Source: Teichococcus aerophilus (GTDB lineage Bacteria > Pseudomonadota > Alphaproteobacteria > Acetobacterales > Acetobacteraceae). Taken from it: a DNA stretch of 64,000 bases. How positions within the stretch are numbered: the stretch's first letter is position 1; the number at the start of each line of letters is the position of its first letter. Shown one piece after another: positions 24,730-32,920 of the stretch. The stretch covers positions 79,771 through 143,770 of the forward strand of contig NZ_JACTVA010000008.1 in the NCBI RefSeq assembly GCF_014490485.1, written 5' to 3'. The position numbers were made by a program, and so were the translations under genes. The notes under the pieces were generated by a model that saw only the letters and a list, made by a program, of their open reading frames with translations, did not search any database and had not been told where the DNA came from.

Positions 24730-24981
24730 ATGGAAGTCCTATATTTCGCCTGGGTGCGGCAGAAGGTCGGCTTGGGGTCGGAGCGTGTCTCCCCCCCACC
24801 CGCCGTCACTGATATCGGCGGGCTGATGGACTGGCTGAGCAGCCGCAGCGCCGGCCATGCCGAGGCTTTTGCGCATGGCAAGCAGATCCGCGCTGCCGTG
24901 AACCAGGAATTCTGCACGCGGGACCACCCTGTCCGCGCCGGCGATGAAGTGGCGTTCTTTCCACCCGTGACCGGCGGCTGA
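24730..24981 (+). CDS. moaD: Molybdopterin synthase sulfur-carrier subunit
   Basis: The small ubiquitin-fold subunit of molybdopterin synthase; its C-terminal glycine is adenylated and thiocarboxylated and donates sulfur to precursor Z (cPMP). The 83-residue product begins MEVLYFAWVRQKVGLGSERV and ends VAFFPPVTGG, with the obligatory Gly-Gly terminus and the FPPVTGG context typical of MoaD. It starts four bases after the lipoprotein stop and five bases precede moaE, so moaD and moaE are co-expressed as expected for a heterotetramer. Confidence 0.93.
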   Translation: MEVLYFAWVRQKVGLGSERVSPPPAVTDIGGLMDWLSSRSAGHAEAFAHGKQIRAAVNQEFCTRDHPVRAGDEVAFFPPVTGG

Positions 24982-24986
24982 GCGGC

Positions 24987-25433
24987 ATGGCCACCATCCG
25001 CGTCCAGGAAGCGCCGTTCGATGTGGCGGCGGAGACCGCCGCCCTGTCGGCCGGACGGGTGGATGTGGGCGGCATCGCCAGCTTCCTCGGCCTCTGCCGG
25101 GCCGATGACGGGTTGGCGGCGCTGGTGCTGGAACATTATCCCGGCATGACCGAGCGCGCCCTGGCCGGCATCGTGGCCGAGGCGGAGGGCCGCTGGCCAC
25201 TGACCGGCTGCACCGTCATCCACCGCGTCGGCCGCATCCTGCCTGGGGAGCCGATCGTGCTGGTGCTGGCTGCCAGCCGCCACCGCACCGCCGCGCTGGA
25301 AGCCTGCGCCTTCCTGATCGACTGGCTGAAGACCGGCGCGCCGTTCTGGAAGCGCGAGGAATTCGCCGACGGCCAGTCCCGCTGGGTCGAAGCCCGCGCC
25401 AGCGACGACGCCGCCGCGGCGAAATGGGGTTGA
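24987..25433 (+). CDS. moaE: Molybdopterin synthase catalytic subunit
   Basis: The large subunit of molybdopterin synthase, which binds cPMP and inserts two dithiolene sulfurs supplied by MoaD. The 148-residue protein shows GGIASFLGLCR at the active-site strand, LEHYPGMTERAL, VIHRVGRILPGEPIVLVLAA and the lysine-bearing WLKTGAPFWKREEFADGQSR, with the conserved catalytic Lys. The last 10 bases overlap the start of the following membrane protein gene. The partner enzymes MoaA/MoaC are not in this window. Confidence 0.94.
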   Translation: MATIRVQEAPFDVAAETAALSAGRVDVGGIASFLGLCRADDGLAALVLEHYPGMTERALAGIVAEAEGRWPLTGCTVIHRVGRILPGEPIVLVLAASRHRTAALEACAFLIDWLKTGAPFWKREEFADGQSRWVEARASDDAAAAKWG

Positions 25434-26770
25434 AGGCGCTTCTCGCCATCCTGCTGGGCGGGCTGATGCTGGTCTGGCCCGCCTTCCTCAACGGCTACCC
25501 CATCCTGTTCAGCGATACCGGCGCCTTCCTGGCGCAGACGGTGCAGCCTCTCATGATCTGGGACAAACCCTGGATCTACGGCCCCCTGCTGCACGCTTTC
25601 CACTGGGGCATCAGCCTGTGGGGGCCGCTGCTGGCGCAGGGGCTGGTGATGGCCCACCTTCTGTGGCTGACGCAGCGGGCGGTGCGCGGCCATGCCACGC
25701 CTGGCGCGCACCTGTTGCTCTGCCTGGCGCTGGCGCTGCTGACCGCCCTGCCCTGGGTGACCGCGCTGCTGATGCCGGATGCACTGACGCCGATGGTGGC
25801 GCTGTGCCTGTACCTGCTCGGGCTGGGGCGGGCTTCGCTGTCCCGGCGGGAAGTGGCCTATCTGCTGGTGCTGTGCACGCTGTCCATCGCCGCGCATCTC
25901 TCCCACTTGCCGTTGGCTGCGGCGCTGGTCGTGGCCACGGCATTGCTGGCACGGCGGTTGTGGCCGGTGCTGCGCGTGGTGGCGCCGCTGGTGCTGGCGG
26001 TAGGGCTGCTGCTGGGCACCAACTGGGTCGGCCATGGGCGGCTGTCGCTCTCCCCCTACGGCTCCACCTTCCTGCTGGCACGGATGATCGGGGACGGCAC
26101 CGCCGCCCGTACCATCGAGGCACGTTGCCCGCAATCTGGCTGGTATCTCTGCGCCTGGGCCGGGCGGCTGCCGGCGGATAGCGACGACTTCCTCTGGCTG
26201 CCGGACAGCCCGTTGAACCGGGACGCCAACGGCAACGCCATCTTCCTCGGCGGGGCCCGGCTGGCACCGGAAGCGCGTCAGATCGTCGCTGAGACGATCC
26301 GGCGGGAGCCGGTCGGCGTCGCCTGGGCCGCGCTACGGAATTTCGGCCGGCAGTTGCTGCTGGCCGGGGTGGGCGACACGCTGGGGCGGGACAATCTCGG
26401 CACCGCCGCCCGCCCCAGGCTGGAGCAAGGCTTCGGCCCGGCCGAAGTGGCGCGCTACGACGCTGCTGCCCAGGCGCGGGACCTGCTGCCGGGCCGCGCC
26501 GCGCCGTTCCTGTGGCCTTACGCGCCGGTGCTGCTGCTGGGTATGGCCGGGCTGGCCGTCATGGCGTGGCGGCTGCGCGGGGCGCCGCAGGCCTTCGCAT
26601 TGTTCCTGTTCGTCGCCGTGGCGGCCAATGCCTTCGCCACCGGGGCGCTGTCCAAGCCGCACCACCGGTACCAGGCGCGCATCGCCTGGTTGCTGCCCTT
26701 CGGCGTGGCCGTGCTGGCCCTGCCGCGCCGGCCCGTGGTGGCGTCACCCCCGGCGGCCATCGCCGCCTAG
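25424..26770 (+). CDS. Polytopic membrane protein of unknown function
   Basis: A 448-residue protein with about nine to ten hydrophobic segments. The N-terminal region NGYPILFSDTGAFLAQTVQP and the loop YGPLLHAFHWGISLWGPLLA suggest a GT-C-like or lipid-carrier membrane protein fold with an acidic residue in the first periplasmic loop, but I cannot assign a family. A central hydrophilic loop (about residues 225-310) separates the two membrane halves. The start ATG 25424 lies inside the end of moaE, an overlap that suggests co-translation with moaE although no role in molybdopterin synthesis is known for it. Confidence 0.7.
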   Translation: MGLKALLAILLGGLMLVWPAFLNGYPILFSDTGAFLAQTVQPLMIWDKPWIYGPLLHAFHWGISLWGPLLAQGLVMAHLLWLTQRAVRGHATPGAHLLLCLALALLTALPWVTALLMPDALTPMVALCLYLLGLGRASLSRREVAYLLVLCTLSIAAHLSHLPLAAALVVATALLARRLWPVLRVVAPLVLAVGLLLGTNWVGHGRLSLSPYGSTFLLARMIGDGTAARTIEARCPQSGWYLCAWAGRLPADSDDFLWLPDSPLNRDANGNAIFLGGARLAPEARQIVAETIRREPVGVAWAALRNFGRQLLLAGVGDTLGRDNLGTAARPRLEQGFGPAEVARYDAAAQARDLLPGRAAPFLWPYAPVLLLGMAGLAVMAWRLRGAPQAFALFLFVAVAANAFATGALSKPHHRYQARIAWLLPFGVAVLALPRRPVVASPPAAIAA

Positions 26771-26864
26771 GGAGACCACCTGGCCGAGCCCTATCGCCCA
26801 ATGCCAGTCCGCCCGCCACAAGGAGCAGCCCACGATCAACCAGGGCAGTTCCAGAAATGGGTTT

Positions 26865-26885
26865 CCAAAGGCCTCAGGCTTTTGG
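26865..26885. terminator. Possible bidirectional terminator
   Basis: CCAAAGGCC-TCA-GGCTTTTGG, a near-perfect stem between the convergent membrane protein and CDF genes, with A/T pairs at its base. Position and symmetry support a terminator for either strand. Confidence 0.4.
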
Positions 26886-26938
26886 CGGGGAGAGTTCGAG
26901 ACGGGCCGAGCCCCTCTCAAGCCGCAGAAGAAACCCGG

Positions 26939-27886
26939 CTAGCCAAGTGCATCCGGCAGGCTCGCCACCGCCGGCCCGGGCTTCAGGCGGCGTGGGCGCA
27001 TGAACAGGCGGGTGATCTCCGGGTGGCTACCTTCCACGGCCAGGGTCAGCTCGGCGGCGGCGCGTTCCACCTCCTCGCCGTTCAGGTCGTCGCGGAAGTC
27101 GATGGTGATGGCCAGCAGCACCTCGCGCGGGCCGAGCTGCATGCTCAGCATTTCGTCCACCGCCGCCACGCGCGGGTCGGCCGCCAATACCGCGCGGACA
27201 TCGGCCAGCGAGCGGCGGGAGGCGGATTCACCGGTCAGCAGGCTCAGCGTCTCCCGCGCCAGGAACACCGCGGTGCCGACGAGCAGCACGCCGATGATGA
27301 CCGAGGCCACGCCGTCCAGCGCCGGCATCTCCAGCCATTGGGACAGGGCAACGCCGATGATGGCAATGAACAGGCCGAACAGCGCCGCCGAATCTTCCAG
27401 CAGCACGGCGAACACGCTGGGGTCCTTGCTGGCACGGATAGCACCCCAGAGCGGCTCGCCCAGATGCATGCTGCGGAACTCGCGCAGCGCCACGCGGAAG
27501 GAAAAGCCCTCGAACACGATGGCCAAGCCCAGCACCGCGTAGTTCACCCAGGCATTCCGCATCGGCTCGGGCGCCGAGATCTTGTGGATACCCTCGTAGA
27601 TCGAGAAGGCGCCGCCCAGCGAGAAGATCAGCAGGGCGACGACGAAGGCCCAGAAGTACAACTCCATGCCGTGGCCGAAGGGGTGGTCCGGGTCGGGCGG
27701 CCGCGCGGCACGGCGCAGGCCCAGCAACAGCAGCCCCTGGTTGCCGGTATCCACCGCCGAGTGGATGGCCTCGCTGAGCATGGCGGAGGAACCGGTATAG
27801 GCCGCCGCCGCGAATTTCGTGACCGCGATGGCAAGGTTGCCCGCCAGCGCCGCGTAGATGACCTTGCGGGAGCCGCTGCTCGCCAT
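26939..27886 (-). CDS. Cation diffusion facilitator family transporter
   Basis: A 315-residue metal-proton antiporter of the inner membrane (Zn2+, Co2+ or Mn2+ type). The cation site residues of helices II and V can be seen: SAMLSEAIHSAVDTGNQGLL gives the HxxxD pair, and ALLEDSAALFGLFIA-like segment VLLEDSAALFGLFIAIIGVA gives the second ExxxD set. The linker HPFGHGMELYFWAF is typical of the group of CDFs that include YdfM-like proteins. A cytoplasmic C-terminal metallochaperone-like domain follows. ATG 27886 follows AAGGA. Metal specificity is not readable by eye. Confidence 0.92.
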   Translation of the reverse strand: MASSGSRKVIYAALAGNLAIAVTKFAAAAYTGSSAMLSEAIHSAVDTGNQGLLLLGLRRAARPPDPDHPFGHGMELYFWAFVVALLIFSLGGAFSIYEGIHKISAPEPMRNAWVNYAVLGLAIVFEGFSFRVALREFRSMHLGEPLWGAIRASKDPSVFAVLLEDSAALFGLFIAIIGVALSQWLEMPALDGVASVIIGVLLVGTAVFLARETLSLLTGESASRRSLADVRAVLAADPRVAAVDEMLSMQLGPREVLLAITIDFRDDLNGEEVERAAAELTLAVEGSHPEITRLFMRPRRLKPGPAVASLPDALG

Positions 27887-27898
27887 GGCCGTATTCCT

Positions 27899-27974
27899 TG
27901 GAGCGTGACCGCCCGCGGTGGGGCCACCGGAAAGCATGGGTCACAGGGTCAAACGGGGCCCTGGCGCGTGATCG
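27899..27974 (+). repeat. REP-like palindrome, copy 3
   Basis: Begins GAGCGTGACCG, has the core GCGGTGGGGCCACCGG and the downstream AAAGCATGGGTCACAGGGTC. It is the most diverged core in the family (GGTGGGGCCACC instead of GGTGGAATCACC), but a compensated palindrome. Confidence 0.65.
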
Positions 27975-28064
27975 TCGCAGAGGCCGCACGCATCGGCCGG
28001 TGGCGAACCCGCGCCGAGGCGTGGTGCCGTGCAGAACCCGGGCTGGCCACCTCGGGTTGCAGCG

Positions 28065-29033
28065 CTACAGCCAGCCGGCCTTGCGGAAGCGGGAATAGAG
28101 GAAGCCGCAGACCGCCACGATGACTGCCACCGTCATCGGGTAGCCATACGCCCATTTCAGTTCCGGCATATTTTCGAAGTTCATGCCATAGAGGCCGGCG
28201 ATCGCGGTCGGCACTGCCAGGATGGCGGCCCAGGCGGCCAGCTTGCGGGTAATGACGCTCTGCTGCTGCTGCTCGATCAGCAGCCCCAGCTCGAACACCG
28301 AGCGCAGCACATCCCGCAACCCGCCGACCTGGATCTCCACCCGCTTCACATGGTCGTTCACGTCGCGGAAATAGTGGCGCATGTCGGCGTCGATGCAGGG
28401 CAGGTCCAGCTTCTCCAGCTTGCCGCTCATCTCCTGCATCGGGCCCAGGATGCGGCTGAACCGCATCAGGTGCCGCTTGTGGCGGAAGATGCGCTGGATC
28501 TCGTCCTTGGTCAGCGGGCATTCTAGGGAGCGGCTCTCCAGCGCCAGCACCTCTTCCTCGATCGCCTCGATGATCGGGGTGTAGCCGTCGACGATGAAGT
28601 CCAGCACGCCGTGCAGCACGAAGTCGACGCCATGCTTCAGCCGCTCAGGCGCCGCCTCCAGTTGGTTGCGCAACTTGGTATGGGCGCGGGCGGAGCCGTG
28701 CCGGACGGTGATGATGAAGTTGCGGCCGACGAAGATGGCGGTCTCGCCATAGAGGATCTCGCCATCCTCCAGCCGCGCGGTGCGGGCGACGACGAAGAGC
28801 TGCTCGCCGTACACTTCCAGCTTGGGCAACTGGTGGGCGGCCAGCGCGTCCTCCACCGCCAGCGGGTGCAGGCCGAAGCGCTCGGCCAGCTCCCGCAGCT
28901 CGCCCTCGGACGGCTCGAACAGCCCGATCCAGACGAACTCGCCGGAATCCAGCCGCCAGCGCGCCTCCGGCGGGCGGGAGGGGTCCGGAACGGCGCAGCC
29001 ATCCCGGTAGATCGATGCGGCGACAACGCTCAT
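28065..29033 (-). CDS. corA: CorA family magnesium/cobalt transporter
   Basis: A 322-residue Mg2+ channel. A large cytoplasmic N-terminal funnel domain with FVWIGLFEPSEGELRELAER leads into two C-terminal transmembrane helices; the selectivity signature YGMNFENMPEL sits in the loop between them, and the stalk helix segment VGGLRDVLRSVFELGLLIEQ precedes it. The start ATG 29033 (MSVVAASIYRDG) follows GGGGAG and fits the family length; an in-frame ATG at 29114 would run into the repeat units. It lies downstream of gltX on the same strand, with two REP-like units between them. Confidence 0.95.
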   Translation of the reverse strand: MSVVAASIYRDGCAVPDPSRPPEARWRLDSGEFVWIGLFEPSEGELRELAERFGLHPLAVEDALAAHQLPKLEVYGEQLFVVARTARLEDGEILYGETAIFVGRNFIITVRHGSARAHTKLRNQLEAAPERLKHGVDFVLHGVLDFIVDGYTPIIEAIEEEVLALESRSLECPLTKDEIQRIFRHKRHLMRFSRILGPMQEMSGKLEKLDLPCIDADMRHYFRDVNDHVKRVEIQVGGLRDVLRSVFELGLLIEQQQQSVITRKLAAWAAILAVPTAIAGLYGMNFENMPELKWAYGYPMTVAVIVAVCGFLYSRFRKAGWL

Positions 29034-29088
29034 CCAACCGTCTCCCCGCTGAACCGGGCCGGCGTGTTCGTGCCGGCCCCGGCGATAG

Positions 29089-29150
29089 TGCGTGATCGCC
29101 TGAGGTGGAAGCACCGCAAGGCGTGAATCACGTGATCAAACAAAGACCTG
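29089..29150 (+). repeat. REP-like palindrome, copy 4
   Basis: GCGTGATCGCCTGAGGTGGA, then AGCACCGCAAGGCGTGAATC and a CACGTGATCAAACAAAG tail. The arms CGTGATCGCCT and AGGCGTGAATCACG pair imperfectly around the GGTGGAAGCACC core. Confidence 0.75.
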
Positions 29151-29212
29151 GAGCGTGATGGCGTAAGGTGGGATCACCGAAAGCCTGAATCACGCGACCA
29201 GACAAAGGCGTT
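29151..29212 (+). repeat. REP-like palindrome, copy 5 (tandem)
   Basis: A second unit 63 bp after copy 4: GAGCGTGATGGCGTAAGGTG, core GGTGGGATCACC, then GAAAGCCTGAATCACGCGAC. A truncated third start (GTGCGTGAACG) follows at 29221, so this is a small tandem cluster. Confidence 0.75.
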
Positions 29213-29297
29213 GAGCATGGTGCGTGAACGAAGGCGAACGCATCATGCTCCAGTACCAGCCAGTGTGTGTCCGAGACGTGAAGCGGCGGTTAAAGCT

Positions 29298-30629
29298 TCA
29301 GCCGGCTGCCTGCACCAGCCGCTGCTCCGCCCGCTCCCGGCCAATCAGGGGCAGGAACAGCTTCAGCTCGGGCCCATGCTCCTCCCCCGTCAGGGCAAGG
29401 CGCAGAGGCAGGAACAACGCCTTGCCCTTGCGCCCGGATGCAGCGCCCAACGCGCGGGTCCAGGCGCTCCAGGTCGTCTCGTCCCATGGCGCGGGCGGCA
29501 GGGCGGCCAGGGCGGCGCGCAGGAACTCGGCCTGGTCCGGCTGGGGCGGGATCTCCGGCGCGCCGGTAGCGATGTCGTGCCAGTCCCGGGCCTCGGACAT
29601 CAGGTCCAGGTTGCCGCGCACGGCCAGCCAGAAGGCCTCGTCGGCGCCCTCCGGCAACTGGGCCTTCACCTGCTCGAAGCTCAGGCCGTGCAGGTAGCGG
29701 CGGTTCAGCGCCAGCAGTTGCGTCGGGTCGAACCGCGCTGAGCTCTTGGAGAGTTTGTCCAGCGCGAAGCCGGCCACAAGCTGCGCCGGCATGCCCGCCA
29801 CCGGGTCCTGCGAGGAGCCCAGCGCCGCCAGGTACCCGGCCAGCGCCGCCGGCTCGATCCCATCCCGCCGCAACTGCCGCAGGCCCATGGAGCCGATGCG
29901 CTTGGACAGCTGGCTGCCATCCGCATCCGTCAGCAGCGGCAGGTGCGCGAAGTCGATCCGCCCCGGGCGCATGCCCAGCGCTTCCATGATGTCGATCTGC
30001 ACGCCGGTATTGGTGACGTGGTCCTCACCGCGGATGACGCCGGTGATGGCGGTATCCAGGTCGTCCACCACCGAGGTGAAGGTGTAGAGGAACGACCCGT
30101 CGGCCCGGATCAGCACCGGGTCCGAGATCGGCGGCAGCTTCACCGCGCGATGGCCGAGGACATGGTCCTGCCACTCCACCGTGCGCGGGGAGAGCTTGAA
30201 GCGCCAATAGGGCTTCTTGCCGTTGGCGATGGCGCGTTCCAGCTGCTCCGCCGTCATCTGCAGGGCGGCGCGGTCATAGACCGGGGGGCGGCCCTGGCGC
30301 TGGCGCTGCTCCCGCTTGAAGCGCAGCTCCTCCTCGCTCTCCAGGCAGGGGTAGAGGCGGCCATCGGCCTTCAGCCGGGCGGCGGCGGCCTCATAGGCCT
30401 CCAGCCGCTCGGTCTGGGCGAAGCTCTCATCCCAGTCCAGGCCCAGCCAGCGCAGGTCTTCCTCGATCGCCGTGGCGTATTCGGGCTTGGAACGCTCGGT
30501 ATCCGTGTCGTCGAAGCGGAGCACGAAGGTGCCGCCGGACTTGCGCGCCACCAGCCAGTTGGCCAGGGCCACGCGCGCATTGCCCACATGCAGGTAGCCC
30601 GTCGGGCTGGGGGCGAAGCGCAATTTCAT
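29298..30629 (-). CDS. gltX: Glutamyl-tRNA synthetase (second type)
   Basis: A class I aminoacyl-tRNA synthetase of 443 residues. The HIGH-type motif is APSPTGYLHVGNARVALANW and the KMSKS-type loop is GSQLSKRIGSMGLRQL; both are the forms found in the GltX2 branch, which in alphaproteobacteria often coexists with a second copy and charges a subset of tRNA-Glu or tRNA-Gln. The Glu/AMP-binding region FRLDDTD appears as LRFDDTDTERSKPEYA. No zinc-binding Cys cluster is visible. ATG 30629 overlaps the TGA of the upstream small gene, making it the last gene of a coupled four-gene run. A general GltX function is equally possible. Confidence 0.93.
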   Translation of the reverse strand: MKLRFAPSPTGYLHVGNARVALANWLVARKSGGTFVLRFDDTDTERSKPEYATAIEEDLRWLGLDWDESFAQTERLEAYEAAAARLKADGRLYPCLESEEELRFKREQRQRQGRPPVYDRAALQMTAEQLERAIANGKKPYWRFKLSPRTVEWQDHVLGHRAVKLPPISDPVLIRADGSFLYTFTSVVDDLDTAITGVIRGEDHVTNTGVQIDIMEALGMRPGRIDFAHLPLLTDADGSQLSKRIGSMGLRQLRRDGIEPAALAGYLAALGSSQDPVAGMPAQLVAGFALDKLSKSSARFDPTQLLALNRRYLHGLSFEQVKAQLPEGADEAFWLAVRGNLDLMSEARDWHDIATGAPEIPPQPDQAEFLRAALAALPPAPWDETTWSAWTRALGAASGRKGKALFLPLRLALTGEEHGPELKLFLPLIGRERAEQRLVQAAG

Positions 30630-31015
30630 TCGGCATCCTCCGCGTCGTCGTCTTCATCGCGGCGGGGGTCCAGCACGCGCCAGTTGCGCTCCTCCGGGTC
30701 CTCCACCTTGTTCGCCGCGAAGTCGCGGATCTCGGTGCCGCTGGTCCAGCCCTGGCCGTCCTGGCTCACCACTTCCGCGTCCTCGCCGAAGGCGAACCAG
30801 GCTTGCAGCACATCCTCCGCGCCCATGCCCTTCGCCCGGCAGCGCTCGATCGAGTCGCGCACGTAGCGGCGGGCAAAGGCGTTGGCCTGCACCAGCGTGG
30901 GGAAGCCGCGGATGGTCTCCACCGGCTCGGCGCCATTGCCGCCGGAGAGGTCACGGATACGGACGGCAAAGCCGCCCTCGGGCGAGAAGAGGTTTTCGTC
31001 GAAGGAACCGCTCAT
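30626..31015 (-). CDS. Small acidic hypothetical protein
   Basis: A 129-residue soluble protein with no family I recognise. It starts MSGSFDENLFSPEGGFAVRI, contains a probable compact alpha/beta region (PTLVQANAFARRYVRDSIER) and ends in a strongly acidic tail (DPRRDEDDDAEDAE). Both ends overlap neighbours by ATGA junctions: its start overlaps the stop of the NadE-like gene and its stop overlaps the start of gltX. That arrangement implies stoichiometric co-translation with gltX, but no interaction motif is visible. Confidence 0.75.
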   Translation of the reverse strand: MSGSFDENLFSPEGGFAVRIRDLSGGNGAEPVETIRGFPTLVQANAFARRYVRDSIERCRAKGMGAEDVLQAWFAFGEDAEVVSQDGQGWTSGTEIRDFAANKVEDPEERNWRVLDPRRDEDDDAEDAE

Positions 31016-32469
31016 GAGGCTGGGTCAGTAAATCCATGGGTCAGGGGGGCGTGGCGATCTCGCCACCGGCCGAGCGTCATGCCCGGGGAAGCCTGCTGCC
31101 GCTTGTACCCGCCCCGGTGCATCCTGCGCCAGAGAGCGCTGGCCATCGATAGGTCGGCGCCCCGCGCCGCCAGGGCGCCGGGGGTCTGGCCGCGATCGGC
31201 CAGGGCTTGCAGGACGGCGTCGGCGTCGCTGCCCGGCGCCACCGCCGCCACGTCGAGGCCGCGCCAGCGGGCCAGGGCGTGGGCCTCGTTGGCATACAGG
31301 CCTTTCAACGGAGCGAAGCCGCCAGGGGTCGAGGCCTCGCCCAGCAGCCAGGCGGTGCGGTCGAAGCCGGGCAACAATACCTCACCCCGCGCCTCGGCCA
31401 GGGAAAGCAGGATGGCATCGCGCAGCCGGCGCGCGGCCTCCGGTGCCTCGCAGCCCGGCACGGCGATGGTAGGCACGCGCTGCCAGGCGAGGCCGAGGCG
31501 GATGGCGGCGTCCGGCGACGCGTCCTCCGGGACCAGGGCCCGTACCCGGCTGGTGCCGAACGCGTCCGCCGCCAGCGCCAGCACCAGCGCCGCACCGACA
31601 CCACCGTCCAGCGGCACGGCAGCGCCGGCAAAGCCGTTCCTGGACACGTGATCGGCGAGGCCGAACGTCAGCAGGCGCCAGAGCCGCTCCTCCCCCGCCA
31701 TGGCAGCCGGCAGAGGCTGGGGCGCGCAATGCCAGCCTTCCACCTCCCGCTGCCACGCGGCCACTGCCAGCGCATCGCCCATCTCGGGCAGGCGCAGGGC
31801 CAGGGAGCGGTCGGCATTCAACACGAAGCCGCCGCCGGCATAGACATCCTCGTCCTGCCCGCCCCACTGGCCGGCCCAGGCCAGCGGCAGGCCGGTTTCC
31901 ACCACGCGCGCCACCGCCAGGTCGATCTCGGGCACTGTATCGGCCACGCCGGCGGACGTGGCGCCGGGGCAGAGCAGCAACTCAGCGCCGGATTCCGCCA
32001 GGGTCTCCGCCACGCTGGGGTCAGCGAGGTCGGCGCCGGTCATCAGCCCCAGGCGGATGCCGTGGAAGGCGACCGGGCCAGGTGCCGGGCCAGGCTGGAA
32101 GAGGCCGTCCCGTTCCGGCACCGCGTGGCGGGCGCGGCGGGCCAGGATGCGGCCCTCCCCTAACAGGAAGGTCGTGTCGTAAAGCGCACCGGCCTCCAAA
32201 GCCGGCGCGCCCACCAACAGGGCCGGGCCACCATCGGCCGTGGCGGCGGCCAGTTCGGCCAGCGCGGCGTCGCAGGCGGCGCGGAAGCCGGCATCCCGGG
32301 CGAGGTCCCGCGCCGGATGGCCACAGAGCGAGGCCTGGGGCGTCAGCAGCAGCGCCGCCCCCTGGCCCGCTGCCTCCGCCCGCATGGACAGAATGCGCGC
32401 GGCATTGGCGGGCAACGCACCCAGATGCGGGTTCAGTGCTGCCAGAGCGAGGTTCAGGCGTTGGCTCAC
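31012..32469 (-). CDS. NAD synthetase (NadE) homologue lacking catalytic residues
   Basis: A 485-residue protein with the full domain order of glutamine-dependent NAD synthetase: nitrilase-type amidase, then the N-type ATP pyrophosphatase domain. The fold markers remain (RVVETGLPLAWAGQWGGQDE, YKRQQASPGMTL near the C-terminus, GGFAPLKGLYANEAHALARW), but the active sites do not. The amidase triad positions read Gln in LTPQASLCGHPARDL instead of the PEL Glu, lack the KxxLPN lysine block, and read MTGADL instead of CEDIW. The ATP loop SGGxDS reads DGGVGAA, and the NKSE motif is gone. It is about 70-90 residues shorter than active enzymes. The start is GTG 32469, overlapping the previous stop (GTGA). 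A pseudoenzyme or regulatory relative is likely. Confidence 0.85.
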   Translation of the reverse strand: MSQRLNLALAALNPHLGALPANAARILSMRAEAAGQGAALLLTPQASLCGHPARDLARDAGFRAACDAALAELAAATADGGPALLVGAPALEAGALYDTTFLLGEGRILARRARHAVPERDGLFQPGPAPGPVAFHGIRLGLMTGADLADPSVAETLAESGAELLLCPGATSAGVADTVPEIDLAVARVVETGLPLAWAGQWGGQDEDVYAGGGFVLNADRSLALRLPEMGDALAVAAWQREVEGWHCAPQPLPAAMAGEERLWRLLTFGLADHVSRNGFAGAAVPLDGGVGAALVLALAADAFGTSRVRALVPEDASPDAAIRLGLAWQRVPTIAVPGCEAPEAARRLRDAILLSLAEARGEVLLPGFDRTAWLLGEASTPGGFAPLKGLYANEAHALARWRGLDVAAVAPGSDADAVLQALADRGQTPGALAARGADLSMASALWRRMHRGGYKRQQASPGMTLGRWRDRHAPLTHGFTDPAS

Positions 32470-32885
32470 GCCGGCGGCGCCGGCAAGGCCTCGCGATAGT
32501 CGGGCTGGCCGCGCAGGCAGCCCAGTACCAGCGCGATGACAATGCCCAGGCCGGGAATGAGGACCAGCAGGGCCCACCAGCCGCTCTGCCCCAGGTCGCG
32601 CCAGCGCTTGGCGGCGCCGGCCAGCATCGGTACCCACAGCAGCACCATGGCCAGCTGAATGGCGCCGCTCCAACGGGCGCTGGCGGATGCCAGGTCCTGC
32701 ATGGCGGTAAGCCCGTCCTGGCCGGGATCGTCCAGCGCCATCAGCGTCATCTGGCCCAGGCTCTGCGTGATCAGCGTCATGATGAGGAAGGACAGGATCA
32801 TCTGCGCCCCGCCCACCGGGATGAGGTAGCCGAACCAGTAGGTATGGCGCCCGATGCGCCCACGGGGGCTGAGCCAGCGTTTCAC
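32466..32885 (-). CDS. DUF805 family membrane protein
   Basis: A 139-residue protein with three to four membrane segments. The N-terminus KRWLSPRGRIGRHTYWFGYL (initiator Met/Val not shown) and the later AKRWRDLGQSGWWALLVLIP are the signatures of the DUF805 (YhaH/YhaI-like) inner-membrane proteins, whose function is unknown. It begins at GTG 32885 with GAGGA upstream, and its TGA overlaps the GTG of the NadE-like gene. It opens the coupled series DUF805 - NadE-like - acidic protein - gltX. Confidence 0.82.
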   Translation of the reverse strand: MKRWLSPRGRIGRHTYWFGYLIPVGGAQMILSFLIMTLITQSLGQMTLMALDDPGQDGLTAMQDLASASARWSGAIQLAMVLLWVPMLAGAAKRWRDLGQSGWWALLVLIPGLGIVIALVLGCLRGQPDYREALPAPPA

Positions 32886-32920
32886 TCGGTCGTCCTCATC
32901 GTCATCCGGCCGAGTTGGCC

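Noticed and set aside
31012..32469. Interpretation of the NadE-like gene as a functional NAD synthetase
   Set aside because: The amidase triad and the ATP pyrophosphatase loop are both substituted, which is incompatible with the known mechanism.
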